Source: an uncultured Prevotellaceae bacterium (GTDB lineage Bacteria > Bacteroidota > Bacteroidia > Bacteroidales > Bacteroidaceae). From it: a stretch of 64,000 nt of DNA. Where the stretch lies: positions 1 through 64,000 of the forward strand of contig CADCFA010000002.1 of assembly GCA_902800595.1 (NCBI GenBank). The letters are read 5' to 3'. Below the pieces are notes generated by a model. The model made no database searches and had not been told where the DNA came from. It saw only the letters and a list, made by a program, of their open reading frames with translations. This document shows positions 51,439 to 60,419 of this stretch, piece after piece. Numbering within the stretch: position 1 is the stretch's first letter; every line of letters begins with the position of its first letter. The translations under genes and the position numbers were made by a program.

Positions 51439-52641
51439 ATGATACAATTGCCCGAAGATTTTGTCCGAGAAACCACGCTGGTGATGGGCGAAGAGCGCTT
51501 TAACAGCTTTATGGAAGCCTTCAACGAGGAGGCTCCCACCAGCATCCGACTGAATCCCAAGCACCATGCAGCGCTGAGGGCAGAGCTGATAGAGCAAGCT
51601 GTTCCTTGGTGTCCTGAAGGCTTCTACCTCAAGGGGCGCCCTTCATTTACCTTCGATCCGCTGTTCCATGCTGGCTGCTACTATGTGCAGGAAGCCGCCT
51701 CGATGTTTGTCTGCCATATTCTCAGAACGCTTTTAGGACAAAAAAGCAATCCATTATCCGTTCTCGACATGTGTGCCGCTCCTGGCGGCAAATCCACAGC
51801 AGCCCGCAGTGTTCTGCCTGAGGGGAGCCTGTTGGTCAGCAATGAACCGATAGCCTCTCGTGCCCAGATTCTCTTGGAGAACATCACGAAATGGGGTTGG
51901 AATGACTGTGTCGTCACCAACAACTACCCACGCGACTACCGTAAGGCGAAGACAAAGTTCGATATGATACTCTGCGATGTGCCCTGTTCAGGTGAAGGAA
52001 TGTTCCGTAGAGACCCTGCCACCATCGGTGAATGGAGTCTGCAGAACGTAGAGAAGTGCTGGCGCCTGCAACGAGAGATTGTCGCCGACGCCTGGGAGTG
52101 TCTCACCCCTGGCGGCATCCTAATCTATAGCACGTGTACCTTTAATACCAAGGAGAACGAAGAGAACGTGCGCTGGATAATCGACACCTACGACGCAGAG
52201 CCGCTGGAGATTTCCACCAAGCCGGAATGGCGCATCACGGGTTCACTGCTTGCGGGCTTCGAGGCTCCCGTCTATCGCTTCATCCCCGGTATCACACAGA
52301 GTGAAGGTCTGTTCGTCGCTGTACTCAGGAAGGGAGGCACGAAGTCTGGGGCTGACACCAAAAACAACATGCAGCGCCTCAAGGTACTGAAAGCCGATCT
52401 GCCCGAAGGCGCTTACCCGCAGGTTGGCCTGCCCTACGCCGACGCTCTGAAATACCTGCGTGGTGAGGCTCTGACACTGCCTGCAGATACCCCTCGCGGC
52501 ATCGTCACAATCACTTACAAGGACATCCCCTTAGGACCGGCAAAGAACATAGGCAACCGCGCCAACAACCTCTATCCGAAGCCCTGGCGCATCAAGACCA
52601 CCCACCTGCCTTCCCAAGCCCCCGAAATTATCACAATATAA
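51439..52641 (+). CDS. rRNA (cytosine-C5)-methyltransferase, RsmF/NOL1-Nop2-Sun type
   Basis: The 400-residue protein has an N-terminal domain with [15 protein letters not shown], the SAM-binding [16 protein letters not shown], a first cysteine in [15 protein letters not shown] and the catalytic cysteine motif [17 protein letters not shown]-terminal domain typical of RsmF follows (about 300-400, [32 protein letters not shown]). It methylates C5 of an rRNA cytosine. The frame is open far upstream (hydrophobic low-complexity residues), but the promoter lies inside that extension, so the start at 51439 is preferred. Confidence 0.92.
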   Translation: MIQLPEDFVRETTLVMGEERFNSFMEAFNEEAPTSIRLNPKHHAALRAELIEQAVPWCPEGFYLKGRPSFTFDPLFHAGCYYVQEAASMFVCHILRTLLGQKSNPLSVLDMCAAPGGKSTAARSVLPEGSLLVSNEPIASRAQILLENITKWGWNDCVVTNNYPRDYRKAKTKFDMILCDVPCSGEGMFRRDPATIGEWSLQNVEKCWRLQREIVADAWECLTPGGILIYSTCTFNTKENEENVRWIIDTYDAEPLEISTKPEWRITGSLLAGFEAPVYRFIPGITQSEGLFVAVLRKGGTKSGADTKNNMQRLKVLKADLPEGAYPQVGLPYADALKYLRGEALTLPADTPRGIVTITYKDIPLGPAKNIGNRANNLYPKPWRIKTTHLPSQAPEIITI

Positions 52642-52681
52642 TTTTTGCATTTTTACATTTTTGCATTTTTAAATTTTTACA
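52642..52681. repeat. 8-bp x 5 array between rsmF-like gene and thyA
   Basis: The units TTTTTGCA, TTTTTACA, TTTTTGCA, TTTTTAAA and TTTTTACA start directly after the rsmF stop codon and end 7 nt before the thyA start. Here the sense strand is T-rich, unlike the minus-strand arrays. Confidence 0.85.
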
Positions 52682-52688
52682 TTATAAA

Positions 52689-53483
52689 ATGAAACAGTAT
52701 TTAGACATTCTTAATCGAATCCTGACAGAAGGCACTGAGAAAGGCGACCGTACAGGCACCGGAACCATCAGCATCTTCGGCACCCAGTCACGCTACAACC
52801 TCGACGACGGGTTCCCCCTGCTCACCACCAAGAAGCTCCACCTCAAGTCGATCATCTACGAACTGCTCTGGTTCCTGAAGGGTGACACCAACGTGAAGTA
52901 TCTGCAGGAGCATGGTGTACGCATCTGGAACGAATGGGCGGATGAGAACGGAGAGCTCGGTCCTGTCTATGGACATCAGTGGCGCTCCTGGCCCGACTAT
53001 AACGGCGGCACCATCGACCAGATTCAATATGTGCTGGATCAGTTGAAGAACAATCCCAACTCCCGCCGTATGATCGTGTCTGCCTGGAATGTGGCGGAGG
53101 TCAACAAGATGGCTTTACCACCCTGTCACACCATCTTCCAGTTCTACGTGGCAGGCGACCGCTTGTCGCTGCAACTCTATCAGCGCAGTGCCGACACCTT
53201 CCTGGGTGTACCCTTTAACATTGCCTCCTATGCCCTGCTGTTGCAGATGATGGCACAGGTGACAGGCTATAAGGCTGGTGACTTCATCCATACCACTGGC
53301 GACACCCATCTCTACCTGAACCATATCGAACAGGCCAAGCTGCAGCTCACCCGTGAGCCTCGTCCGCTGCCCCGTATGATCCTCAATCCGGATGTGAAGT
53401 CACTCTTCGATTTCCAGTACGAGGATTTCCAGCTTGAAGGCTATGATCCTCATCCACATATCAAAGCGGAGGTTAGTGTATAG
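52689..53483 (+). CDS. thyA: Thymidylate synthase
   Basis: ThyA converts dUMP to dTMP using methylene-tetrahydrofolate. The 264-residue protein is full-length: [14 protein letters not shown] at the N-terminus, the catalytic Cys146 in [35 protein letters not shown] and GDTHLYLNH. It is followed 30 nt later by folA, the partner that recycles its dihydrofolate product. The two genes are separated by a 7-bp repeat array. Confidence 0.98.
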   Translation: MKQYLDILNRILTEGTEKGDRTGTGTISIFGTQSRYNLDDGFPLLTTKKLHLKSIIYELLWFLKGDTNVKYLQEHGVRIWNEWADENGELGPVYGHQWRSWPDYNGGTIDQIQYVLDQLKNNPNSRRMIVSAWNVAEVNKMALPPCHTIFQFYVAGDRLSLQLYQRSADTFLGVPFNIASYALLLQMMAQVTGYKAGDFIHTTGDTHLYLNHIEQAKLQLTREPRPLPRMILNPDVKSLFDFQYEDFQLEGYDPHPHIKAEVSV

Positions 53484-53509
53484 TGAATAGTGAATAGTGA
53501 AAAGTGAAT
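53482..53509. repeat. 7-bp x 4 array between thyA and folA
   Basis: The units AGTGAAT, AGTGAAT, AGTGAAA and AGTGAAT fill the thyA-folA gap. The array starts at the thyA stop codon and ends 4 nt before the folA ATG. Confidence 0.85.
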
Positions 53510-53513
53510 AGTT

Positions 53514-53996
53514 ATGATTAGTATTATTGCAGCGGTGGCGAAGAATAGAGCCATCGGATTTCAGAATAAACTGATCTATTGGTTGCCCAACGATCTGAAG
53601 CGTTTCAAGCAGCTTACCACCGGGCATACCATCATCATGGGGCGCAACACCTTTCTGTCGCTGCCGAAGGGTGCCCTGCCCAACCGTCGTAACATCGTAC
53701 TGAGTCGCAGCACAAACGCATTTCCTGGCTGCGATGTCTATGCATCCTTGGAGGAAGCCCTTGCGCATTGCACTGCCGAAGAGGATATCTATATCATAGG
53801 TGGTGCCAGTGTCTATCAGCAGGCCCTGCCGCTTGCCGACCGGCTCTGTCTGACGGAGATCGACGACACGCCCGCGGAAGCCGACACCTTCTTCCCTGCC
53901 TACGACGACTGGCAGGAAGTGAGTCGCGAGAGCCATGATACAGACGAGCGCCACGCCTACCCTTATGCCTTTGTAGATTACATCAAAAAGAATTAA
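53514..53996 (+). CDS. folA: Dihydrofolate reductase
   Basis: FolA reduces dihydrofolate to tetrahydrofolate with NADPH. The 160-residue protein has ISIIAAVAKNRAIGFQNKLIYWLPNDLKRFK (with the WLPNDL motif containing the catalytic acidic residue), GHTIIMGRNTFLSLPKGALPNRRNIVLSR and the GGASVYQQALP nucleotide-binding block. It forms an operon with thyA and is followed only 2 nt later by the GH31 gene. Confidence 0.97.
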   Translation: MISIIAAVAKNRAIGFQNKLIYWLPNDLKRFKQLTTGHTIIMGRNTFLSLPKGALPNRRNIVLSRSTNAFPGCDVYASLEEALAHCTAEEDIYIIGGASVYQQALPLADRLCLTEIDDTPAEADTFFPAYDDWQEVSRESHDTDERHAYPYAFVDYIKKN

Positions 53997-53998
53997 AT

Positions 53999-56158
53999 AT
54001 GAAAAAGATCCTGTCAACCATTGCCGCTATCTGCCTCGTGACAACCACTTTTGCAGATACCGTTCCTTTTGGGAATGGACAACTTACCATCACTACCATT
54101 GCCCGCAATGCCGTTCGCATCCAGTATCAGGAGGGCGAAGTCAAGCAAGCGCTTCCTGAATGGATCTACGTTAACCAAACGCCTGTGAAGGAGGCAGACG
54201 TGAAAGTGGATGTCGATAGCCAGCACCAGAAGGTGTCTGTGAAAGATTCATCCGGACGAGTGGTCTTCACCGCCACCCAGCATCAGCTCAGCGATGGCAA
54301 GGCCACCTTATCCCTCAACTCTCCCAAAGACGAATACCTGTTCGGACTGGGACAGTTTCAGGACGGCTTTACGAATGTGCGTGGTCTCTCACGCCGACTC
54401 ACCCAGGTGAACACCCAGATCTCCATCCCGATGCTGTTGTCGAGCAAGGGCTATGGCATCTTGTGGAACAACTATGGCATGACGGAGTTCAACCCCGCCG
54501 ACCAATGCGTGGCACTTCAGAAACAGGCTGGCGCCGGTGAGAAAGAGGTTGTCGATGTCACCTCCACAGAAGGCGGCAAGCGCGAGGTGCGCGAACGTCA
54601 TATCTTCGAAGGCACCATCACCATCGCTGAGGAAGGCGACTATGCCCTGCTGCTCGATGTCGGTCAGAAGATGGCACGCCGTCATAACCTCTGCATCGAC
54701 GGCGAGACTGTCATTGAGATGCAGAACCTATGGTTGCCGCCTACCGCCTCGCAGATCGTACATCTGAAAGCCGGCAAGCATCAGCTTTCCGCCGAGCTCA
54801 CCAAGGACGACCAGCCGACACTCTATTACCAGAAGGTCAAGGACCAGACGGTATTCAGTTCGCCTGTGGCAGAGAAGGTTGACTACACCGTCTTTACAGG
54901 CACGCCCGATGAGATCATTGCATCCTATCGCTCACTCACCGGCAAGGCGCCTAAGATGCCTTCGTGGGCGTTGGGCTATATCCACTGCCGTGAACGCTTC
55001 CACTCGTCGGATGAGATATTGAGCACCGCCAACCGATTCAAACAAGAGCATCTGCCCATCAGCATGATCGTGCAGGACTGGCAATACTGGGGTAACACAG
55101 GCTGGAACTCCATGCAGTTTGATGCCGACAATTACCCTGATCCGAAAGCCCTCACCGACAGTCTGCACCAGATGGACATCCGCCTGATGCTGAGCGTATG
55201 GTCGAAGATCGACAAAAGCTCTGTGGTGGGACAGCAGATGGAGCGCGACGGTTACTATATCCCAGAAACCGACTGGATCGACTTCTTCAATCCAGAAGCC
55301 GCTGCCGCCTATTGGAAGAACTTCAGGGAGCGACTGGTACCGCTGGGCATCGACGCCTGGTGGCAGGATGCCACAGAGCCGGAGAATGATGATCTCGTGG
55401 GACGTCGTGTGAATCGAGGTCAGTGGAGTGGCGAACAGGTACGTAATGTCTATCCCCTACTCGTCTGTCAGACGGTGTATGACGGACTCCGTGCGGCTGA
55501 CCGTGAGCCGATGATCCTCACACGTTGCGGTTTCCCTGGCATCCAGCGCTATAATGCAGCCCTGTGGTCAGGCGATGTCGGCAACGACTGGGAGACCTTC
55601 CGCCGTCAGATCACTGCCGGTCTGGGCATCCAGGCAGCAGGCATCCCCTGGTGGACCTATGATGCAGGCGGCTTCTTCCGTCCGCAGGATCAATACACCA
55701 ATCAGGACTATATCGAGCGGATGCTCCGCTGGATCGAGACGAGCGTCTATCTGCCGCTGATGCGTGTTCATGGTTACATGAGCAATACTGAGCCCTGGAA
55801 CTACGGGGCAGAGGCACAGCAGATCATTGCCAGCTGTCTGAAAGAGCGTGAGCGTCTGCAACCCTACATCGACTCCTGCGCCACAGCCATCGCCGATCAG
55901 GGCTACACGCTGATGCGCCCGCTGGTGTTCGACTTTGCCGATGACCCCGAGGCACTGCAACAGAAATACGAGTATATGTTTGGTCCGAAGTACCTCATCA
56001 GTCCCGTCACTGAGCCGAACGTAAAGGAATGGAAGACCTATCTCCCTAAGAACAAAGGCGGTTGGACAGACTATCACACAGGCATCCACTACGACGGCGG
56101 CCAGACCGTCACCACCCCCGTCACCAAGGCCTATATTCCAGTTTTCATCAGAGGCTAA
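53999..56158 (+). CDS. Glycoside hydrolase family 31 with inserted PA14-like domain (alpha-xylosidase/glucosidase)
   Basis: The 719-residue exported enzyme has a signal peptide (about 1-19), an N-terminal beta-sandwich, a PA14-like insert (about 200-275: FEGTITIAEEGDYALLLDVGQKMARRHNLCIDGE) and the catalytic barrel. SMIVQDWQYWGNTGWNSMQFD opens the active site. WWQDATEPEND carries the nucleophile Asp457, and LWSGDVGNDWETFRRQI the acid/base Asp526. The PA14 insert is known from alpha-xylosidases acting on xyloglucan. The C-terminal beta domain is short, so the protein is smaller than the Bacteroides ovatus xyloglucan enzyme. It is 2 nt from folA, an odd partner. Confidence 0.9.
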   Translation: MKKILSTIAAICLVTTTFADTVPFGNGQLTITTIARNAVRIQYQEGEVKQALPEWIYVNQTPVKEADVKVDVDSQHQKVSVKDSSGRVVFTATQHQLSDGKATLSLNSPKDEYLFGLGQFQDGFTNVRGLSRRLTQVNTQISIPMLLSSKGYGILWNNYGMTEFNPADQCVALQKQAGAGEKEVVDVTSTEGGKREVRERHIFEGTITIAEEGDYALLLDVGQKMARRHNLCIDGETVIEMQNLWLPPTASQIVHLKAGKHQLSAELTKDDQPTLYYQKVKDQTVFSSPVAEKVDYTVFTGTPDEIIASYRSLTGKAPKMPSWALGYIHCRERFHSSDEILSTANRFKQEHLPISMIVQDWQYWGNTGWNSMQFDADNYPDPKALTDSLHQMDIRLMLSVWSKIDKSSVVGQQMERDGYYIPETDWIDFFNPEAAAAYWKNFRERLVPLGIDAWWQDATEPENDDLVGRRVNRGQWSGEQVRNVYPLLVCQTVYDGLRAADREPMILTRCGFPGIQRYNAALWSGDVGNDWETFRRQITAGLGIQAAGIPWWTYDAGGFFRPQDQYTNQDYIERMLRWIETSVYLPLMRVHGYMSNTEPWNYGAEAQQIIASCLKERERLQPYIDSCATAIADQGYTLMRPLVFDFADDPEALQQKYEYMFGPKYLISPVTEPNVKEWKTYLPKNKGGWTDYHTGIHYDGGQTVTTPVTKAYIPVFIRG

Positions 56159-56161
56159 GGA

Positions 56162-56202
56162 CACACAAAAAGAGGGAACGATCTGTTCCCTCTTTTTGTG
56201 TG
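56162..56202. terminator. Bidirectional terminator between GH31 and the coiled-coil lipoprotein gene
   Basis: A perfect 18-bp stem (56162-56179 with 56185-56202) has a 5-nt loop and contains A-runs and T-runs positioned for termination in both directions. Confidence 0.93.
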
Positions 56203-56213
56203 CGTTGTTGGAT

Positions 56214-57068
56214 TTAGTATCTTACAACAAGGTAGTTTGACATGCTCCAGAATTTCTCTGTGTCAGTAACAGTCAGCGTACTTGTTCCATCACCGTTATC
56301 AGTGATCTTATATGATCCAGCAGGTACCTGAGTAAGAATTTCCGGTTTCTTGCCTGCAATCTTGAATGAGTTCTGCGTGCGAATGTCAATCTTGGTAAAG
56401 GCTGACGGGTTCACCTGTGACATGTTGAGTTTCGCCTTCTTCAGGAAACCACCCGAAAGGATACCGGCATCCTTCAGCATCTTTTTCGTACCAAAACATA
56501 CGTATGCCTCGTTAAGCATATTAGTCTGAGTTTCAATAACTTCATCTTTTGCTTTTGAGTCTTCCTCAAGTGTGGTGACTTGCGTATTCAGCTGTGCCAC
56601 ATTCTCCTTCAGCGTATTGATATCGAAGTTACGCTGCTCCAACTCCTCAGTCAGTTTAACGATGGCCTGATCCTTCTCTTCCAGTTGGGCTTTCAGAGAG
56701 GCGATGGTCTTCATTAGCTTTCCGTTCTGCTGACCGCTGTCTCCAAGTTTCTTCTCCAGTTCCGCCAGTCTTTCGCGCTGACGCTGTAAGACTTCCTTAT
56801 AGGCAGAGATATTCTGCTTGATTTGCTCTTTCTTTGAAAGGTTTGATTCGCCCACACTGCGCAGAACGCTACCGTCGAGATCGAGCACGCTATCCATACT
56901 TGCATTGACAACATCAAGAAACAGATCCATTTCACTCATCTCCGCATATTTGTCGTTCAAGGCATTTTTCAGCGAATCAACTTCTGGATTAGACTTTGTC
57001 TTCTCTCCACATGCAATCATTGACATGATCATCGGAATGACCAGTACATACACATACAACTTTTTCAT
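56214..57068 (-). CDS. Coiled-coil lipoprotein of unknown function
   Basis: The 284-residue protein has a lipoprotein signal (MKKLYVYVLVIPMIMSMIAC, Cys20), a long heptad-rich coiled coil (about 75-190, KLGDSGQQNGKLMKTIASLKAQLEEKD and more) and a small C-terminal domain (about 195-284) with ILTQVPAGSYKITDNGDGTSTLTVTDTEKFWSMSNYLVV. Proteins of this shape are common in Bacteroidales and unstudied. It probably stands in the periplasm attached to a membrane. It is a single gene with a promoter at 57105-57112. Confidence 0.82.
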   Translation of the reverse strand: MKKLYVYVLVIPMIMSMIACGEKTKSNPEVDSLKNALNDKYAEMSEMDLFLDVVNASMDSVLDLDGSVLRSVGESNLSKKEQIKQNISAYKEVLQRQRERLAELEKKLGDSGQQNGKLMKTIASLKAQLEEKDQAIVKLTEELEQRNFDINTLKENVAQLNTQVTTLEEDSKAKDEVIETQTNMLNEAYVCFGTKKMLKDAGILSGGFLKKAKLNMSQVNPSAFTKIDIRTQNSFKIAGKKPEILTQVPAGSYKITDNGDGTSTLTVTDTEKFWSMSNYLVVRY

Positions 57069-57104
57069 AATTCCTAAATTTTACAGTTTTAATCAAAAAC
57101 GATG

Positions 57105-57112
57105 CAAAGGTA
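57105..57112 (-). promoter_or_regulatory. -7 element (proximal) for the coiled-coil lipoprotein gene
   Basis: TACCTTTG on the minus strand lies 36 nt before the start codon. A second TACCTTTG at 57255-57262 could act as a distal promoter. Confidence 0.6.
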
Positions 57113-57164
57113 GTGCTTTTTTCTGAAATATTAAAGCGTTAAACAATAATTTTACCTGTCTTGG

Positions 57165-57238
57165 GGCAGAATTCCCAGAATTAAATCCAGCACTTGCTAC
57201 ATTTAAATGTAAAAAGTTCCAGAATTAAATCCCGCAAA
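57165..57238. repeat. 74-bp dispersed repeat, copy B: three 22-bp units
   Basis: This copy matches 2807-2880 in the same orientation with seven substitutions and no gaps. The 22-bp units begin at 57166, 57188 and 57210. It lies between two TACCTTTG elements on the minus strand and just beyond the end of the HTH remnant. Confidence 0.85.
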
Positions 57239-57276
57239 ATTCCTTCCGACAATGCAAAGGTACCACATTTCAAAAC

Positions 57277-57417
57277 TCACTTAGGGGGGAGAACCCGCAT
57301 GCGAGGCTTCAGTCCTAAGGCCTCCAGCTCTGCCATGTGGGGCTTAAACCAGTTCACCAACGTACAAACACTTACACCAGCCAACTCTGCTAATTCACTC
57401 TTTGATTTTGCTTTCAT
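57277..57417 (-). CDS. Short helix-turn-helix protein (DUF4248-like), probably truncated
   Basis: This 46-residue frame reads MKAKSKSELAELAGVSVC, then TLVNWFKPHMAELEALGLKP and RMRVLPPK. LAELAGVS...LVNWFKPH is a helix-turn-helix of the type in short DUF4248-like proteins that I recall from integrated elements in Bacteroidales, usually about 70-80 residues. Here it stops right after LPPK, where relatives usually continue, so it is likely a remnant. A strong inverted repeat lies 40 nt upstream. The family name is from memory. Confidence 0.6.
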   Translation of the reverse strand: MKAKSKSELAELAGVSVCTLVNWFKPHMAELEALGLKPRMRVLPPK

Positions 57418-57457
57418 TGCTTTTTAGGTTTTTAACATAATCTCTAAAACTTTTTCC

Positions 57458-57507
57458 CGCGTACGTACAGGAAAGATTCTCGACAGAAGCGTTCCTGTAC
57501 GTACGCG
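57458..57507. repeat. 16-bp perfect inverted repeat with a GTACGTAC core
   Basis: The arms 57458-57473 and 57492-57507 are perfect complements around an 18-nt loop, and each arm contains GTACGTAC. Placed 40 nt before the HTH remnant, it could be its operator or an element end. Confidence 0.75.
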
Positions 57508-57745
57508 CGGAAATTTTTCAGCTTTTCTCCTCATATCAATCTGTTTTGAGGGTTTAACAAAATAATGAAATTTTTAGGAATGCCGTCCAACAGATCGAGC
57601 CAGGGTTTAGTTGATTCATACGTTGTAATCTCTAATGATTGTTATTTGCTTACAAAATTAAGCAATTATTACCACGTATGCAAATATTCATTCATAAAAA
57701 AACTTATGACCCCTAAAATAAACGTACCATTTTTAAATTTCTTAC

Positions 57746-57792
57746 AAAAAAAACACAAAAACGACTCACGAAGCCAGGCAGCTCCGTGAGTC
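57746..57792 (-). terminator. Rho-independent terminator of murF-alr
   Basis: On the minus strand an 8-bp GC-rich stem (57785-57792 with 57763-57770) is followed by a T-rich run (57762 to 57746), about 120 nt past the murF-alr stop. Confidence 0.8.
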
Positions 57793-57911
57793 ACCGTTTA
57801 CATTCTCCAACTCTTCCATTGTCAACATCATCTCAATGAAGAACGACTTTAAGACCATCTAAAGGACAGGTATGTCTATTAATGCTTGAATAAGTAAGTA
57901 ACAAAGATGAT

Positions 57912-60401
57912 TTAATCCTGGAAATAGACGCGCTTGACACGGTTGGAGACACCTGTCAGTACCTCGTAGGGAATGGTGCCGAGCACATCGCTGAGCACGG
58001 TAACGGGCAAGTGCTCGCCGAAAATCTCCACCTGATCGCCCTCCTGACAGGGGATATCCGTCACGTCGATCATCGCCACATCCATACAGATGTTACCCAC
58101 ATAGGGAGCCTTCTGACCGTTCACCAGACAGTAGCAGCGGCGGTTGCCAAGTCCACGGTTCAGTCCATCGGCATAGCCGATAGGTATAGCGGCAATCACG
58201 GAGTCGCGCTCTATCCTCCCCTTACGGCTATAGCCAACCGTCTCGCCAGCAGGCACATGACGCATCTGAAGAATGGTGGTTTTCAGCGTAGAGACGGTAG
58301 AGAGCATCCGATTGTCACGCGGATCGACGCCATAGAGTCCGATGCCGAGACGGCACATATCCATCTGGCGCTCCGGGAAGTGCTCGATGCCCGCAGAGTT
58401 GTCCATGTGACGTAGAATCTTATGAGAGAAAGCAGCCTGTAACTGCTGACTACCCGCCTCGAAGAGTGCAAACTGATGAGCCGAGAACGCATCGAAGTCG
58501 TCGCTGTCGGATCCCACGAAATGGCTGAATACCGAGCGCGGTATGATGGCTGTCTGATGCTTCAGGCGGTCGATCAGCTTGAAGATATCCTGCTCAGGAT
58601 CAAAACCCAGACGATGCATGCCCGTATCCAACTTGATATGTACGGGCCAACCTGTAATACCCTCCTTACGAGCCGCCTTGATGAGCGCATCCAACAGGCG
58701 AAAGGAATAGACCTCAGGCTCCAAGTCGTAGTCGAACATCGTCTTGAAGGCCGTCATCTCTGGATTCATCACCATGATATTGGCGGTGATGCCAGCCTTA
58801 CGGAGCGTCACGCCCTCGTCGGCCACAGCCACAGCGAGGTAATCGACACGGTGATCCTGCAAAGTCTTGGCGATCTCCACAGCACCTGCACCATAGGCAT
58901 CGGCCTTGATCATGCACACCATCTTCGTATCGGGATGCAGGAACGAGCGGAAATGGTTCAGGTTATCCACCACCGCATTCAGATTTACCTCTAGGATGGT
59001 CTCATGCACCTTCTGCTCCAACTGCTCCGTGATGAGGTCGAAGCCGAACGGACGGGCACCCTTCAACAGAATCAGTTCGTTGTGCAGGCCTGTAAAGGCA
59101 TCACTCGACAGGAAATGGGGCACGCTGGCAAAGAACTGCTTATCGGCAATCTGAATCTTATCTGCCTGCGCCATCAGTTCGGCACCAATACCTATGAACT
59201 TCTCGATGCCGCGCTTCACAGCCAGATCGCTCACCTGCGCATAGAGTGCCTCAGGCGTCGTACCCGTCTGGAACATATCACTCAAGATGAGCGTCTTCTT
59301 CAGTACCCGTTTCGATTCACGACGGTTCATGAAGTCGAGGGCGATATCCAGCGAGTTGATGTCACTGTTATACGAGTCGTTGATCAACAGACATCCGCGT
59401 TGTCCTTCCTTCACCTCCAGGCGCATCGCTACAGGCTCCAACTTCGGCATGCGGTTAGCCAACTGATCAGGTGTCAGTCCAAGGCGCAAAGCCACCACGG
59501 CACAGGTGATGGTGTCCTCGATAGAAGCCTCATCGATAAACGGGATGTCGAACATATTCTCCTCCTGTTGCCAGATATAGGTGATACGGGTGGTCTGCCC
59601 CTTGTTCTCTATGTTCTTTACGAAGAAAGCGGCCTGCTCATCGCACTGCGACCAGGCTATCTTCTCTCCTTTATACTGCAAGCGGCGGATGCAACGGCTC
59701 ACGATGTCGTTGTCAGAGCAATACACCATCGCCTCTGTGTCGTGCATCAGTTCGAGTTTCTCCATGCACTTCTCCTCCATCGAGCGGAAGTTCTCCTGAT
59801 GGGCGGCACCTAAGGAGGTAAGTACGCCGATGGTGGGCTGGATGATATCACGCAAGGCCATCATCTCGCCAGGCTGACTGATACCAGCCTCAAAGATACC
59901 GATCTCCGTCTGCTCATTCAAAAGCCATACGGAAAGTGGCACACCTATCTGGGAGTTATAGCTGCGGGGCGAACGTACAATCTTCTGAGATGGCAACAGC
60001 AACTGATAGAGCCACTCCTTGACCATCGTCTTACCATTAGAGCCCGTGATACCAACGATAGGCATATTGAACTCATCACGATGACGCTCTGCCAGTCGCT
60101 GCAAGGCAGCCAGCGGTGAAGGCACAATCAGGAAATTGGCATCGGACATATGTTCTGCACCAGACTGACAGAACTCCTGAATGCCTTTGGCCTCCACCAC
60201 AAAGTTGCGAACGCCACGACGATATAGATCCTCGATATATTTATGGCCGTCATTACGGGCTGACTTCAGTGCAAAGAACAAGGTCTCCTCAGGGAAACAA
60301 AGCGAGCGGCTGTCAATCAGCAGCCAACCTATCTGTGCATCTGTCTCTCCGATGCGTCGTGCTCCTATGAGCGTTGTAATCTTCTCAATCGAATATTTCA
60401 T
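57912..60401 (-). CDS. murF-alr: Bifunctional MurF ligase/alanine racemase
   Basis: This 829-residue fusion is characteristic of Bacteroidetes. The N-terminal half (1 to about 455) is UDP-MurNAc-tripeptide:D-Ala-D-Ala ligase with P-loop GITGSNGKT (127-134) and SYNSQIGVPLSVW. The C-terminal half (about 465-829) is a PLP alanine racemase with MVCMIKADAYGAGAVE (PLP lysine near 505), KLDTGMHRLGFDP, MCRLGIGLYGVDP and GYSRKGRIERDSVIAAIPIGYADG. It makes D-Ala and attaches D-Ala-D-Ala to the peptidoglycan precursor. A -7 element inside the end of the upstream GSCFA gene drives it. Confidence 0.96.
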   Translation of the reverse strand: MKYSIEKITTLIGARRIGETDAQIGWLLIDSRSLCFPEETLFFALKSARNDGHKYIEDLYRRGVRNFVVEAKGIQEFCQSGAEHMSDANFLIVPSPLAALQRLAERHRDEFNMPIVGITGSNGKTMVKEWLYQLLLPSQKIVRSPRSYNSQIGVPLSVWLLNEQTEIGIFEAGISQPGEMMALRDIIQPTIGVLTSLGAAHQENFRSMEEKCMEKLELMHDTEAMVYCSDNDIVSRCIRRLQYKGEKIAWSQCDEQAAFFVKNIENKGQTTRITYIWQQEENMFDIPFIDEASIEDTITCAVVALRLGLTPDQLANRMPKLEPVAMRLEVKEGQRGCLLINDSYNSDINSLDIALDFMNRRESKRVLKKTLILSDMFQTGTTPEALYAQVSDLAVKRGIEKFIGIGAELMAQADKIQIADKQFFASVPHFLSSDAFTGLHNELILLKGARPFGFDLITEQLEQKVHETILEVNLNAVVDNLNHFRSFLHPDTKMVCMIKADAYGAGAVEIAKTLQDHRVDYLAVAVADEGVTLRKAGITANIMVMNPEMTAFKTMFDYDLEPEVYSFRLLDALIKAARKEGITGWPVHIKLDTGMHRLGFDPEQDIFKLIDRLKHQTAIIPRSVFSHFVGSDSDDFDAFSAHQFALFEAGSQQLQAAFSHKILRHMDNSAGIEHFPERQMDMCRLGIGLYGVDPRDNRMLSTVSTLKTTILQMRHVPAGETVGYSRKGRIERDSVIAAIPIGYADGLNRGLGNRRCYCLVNGQKAPYVGNICMDVAMIDVTDIPCQEGDQVEIFGEHLPVTVLSDVLGTIPYEVLTGVSNRVKRVYFQD

Positions 60402-60419
60402 TTCTACTTTTGTTTTGTT

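Larger units (their letters stand above)
57418..57911. other. 494-nt non-coding stretch: decayed accessory locus and murF-alr terminator
   Basis: It holds the inverted repeat at 57458-57507 upstream of the HTH remnant. After that comes an AT-rich stretch without a convincing gene; the 74-codon frame at 57565-57789 has no family features or promoter. The murF-alr terminator is at 57746-57792, and 120 nt with nothing recognisable precede the murF-alr stop codon. Confidence 0.6.

Noticed and set aside
52642..52681. CRISPR-like repeats among the short arrays
   Set aside because: The units are only 7-11 bp, contiguous, and have no spacers or cas genes nearby. They are imperfect microsatellite-type arrays.
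57565..57789. A 74-codon plus-strand frame in the decayed accessory region
   Set aside because: The translation is AT-driven, with no recognisable motif and no promoter, and it runs into the murF-alr terminator hairpin.
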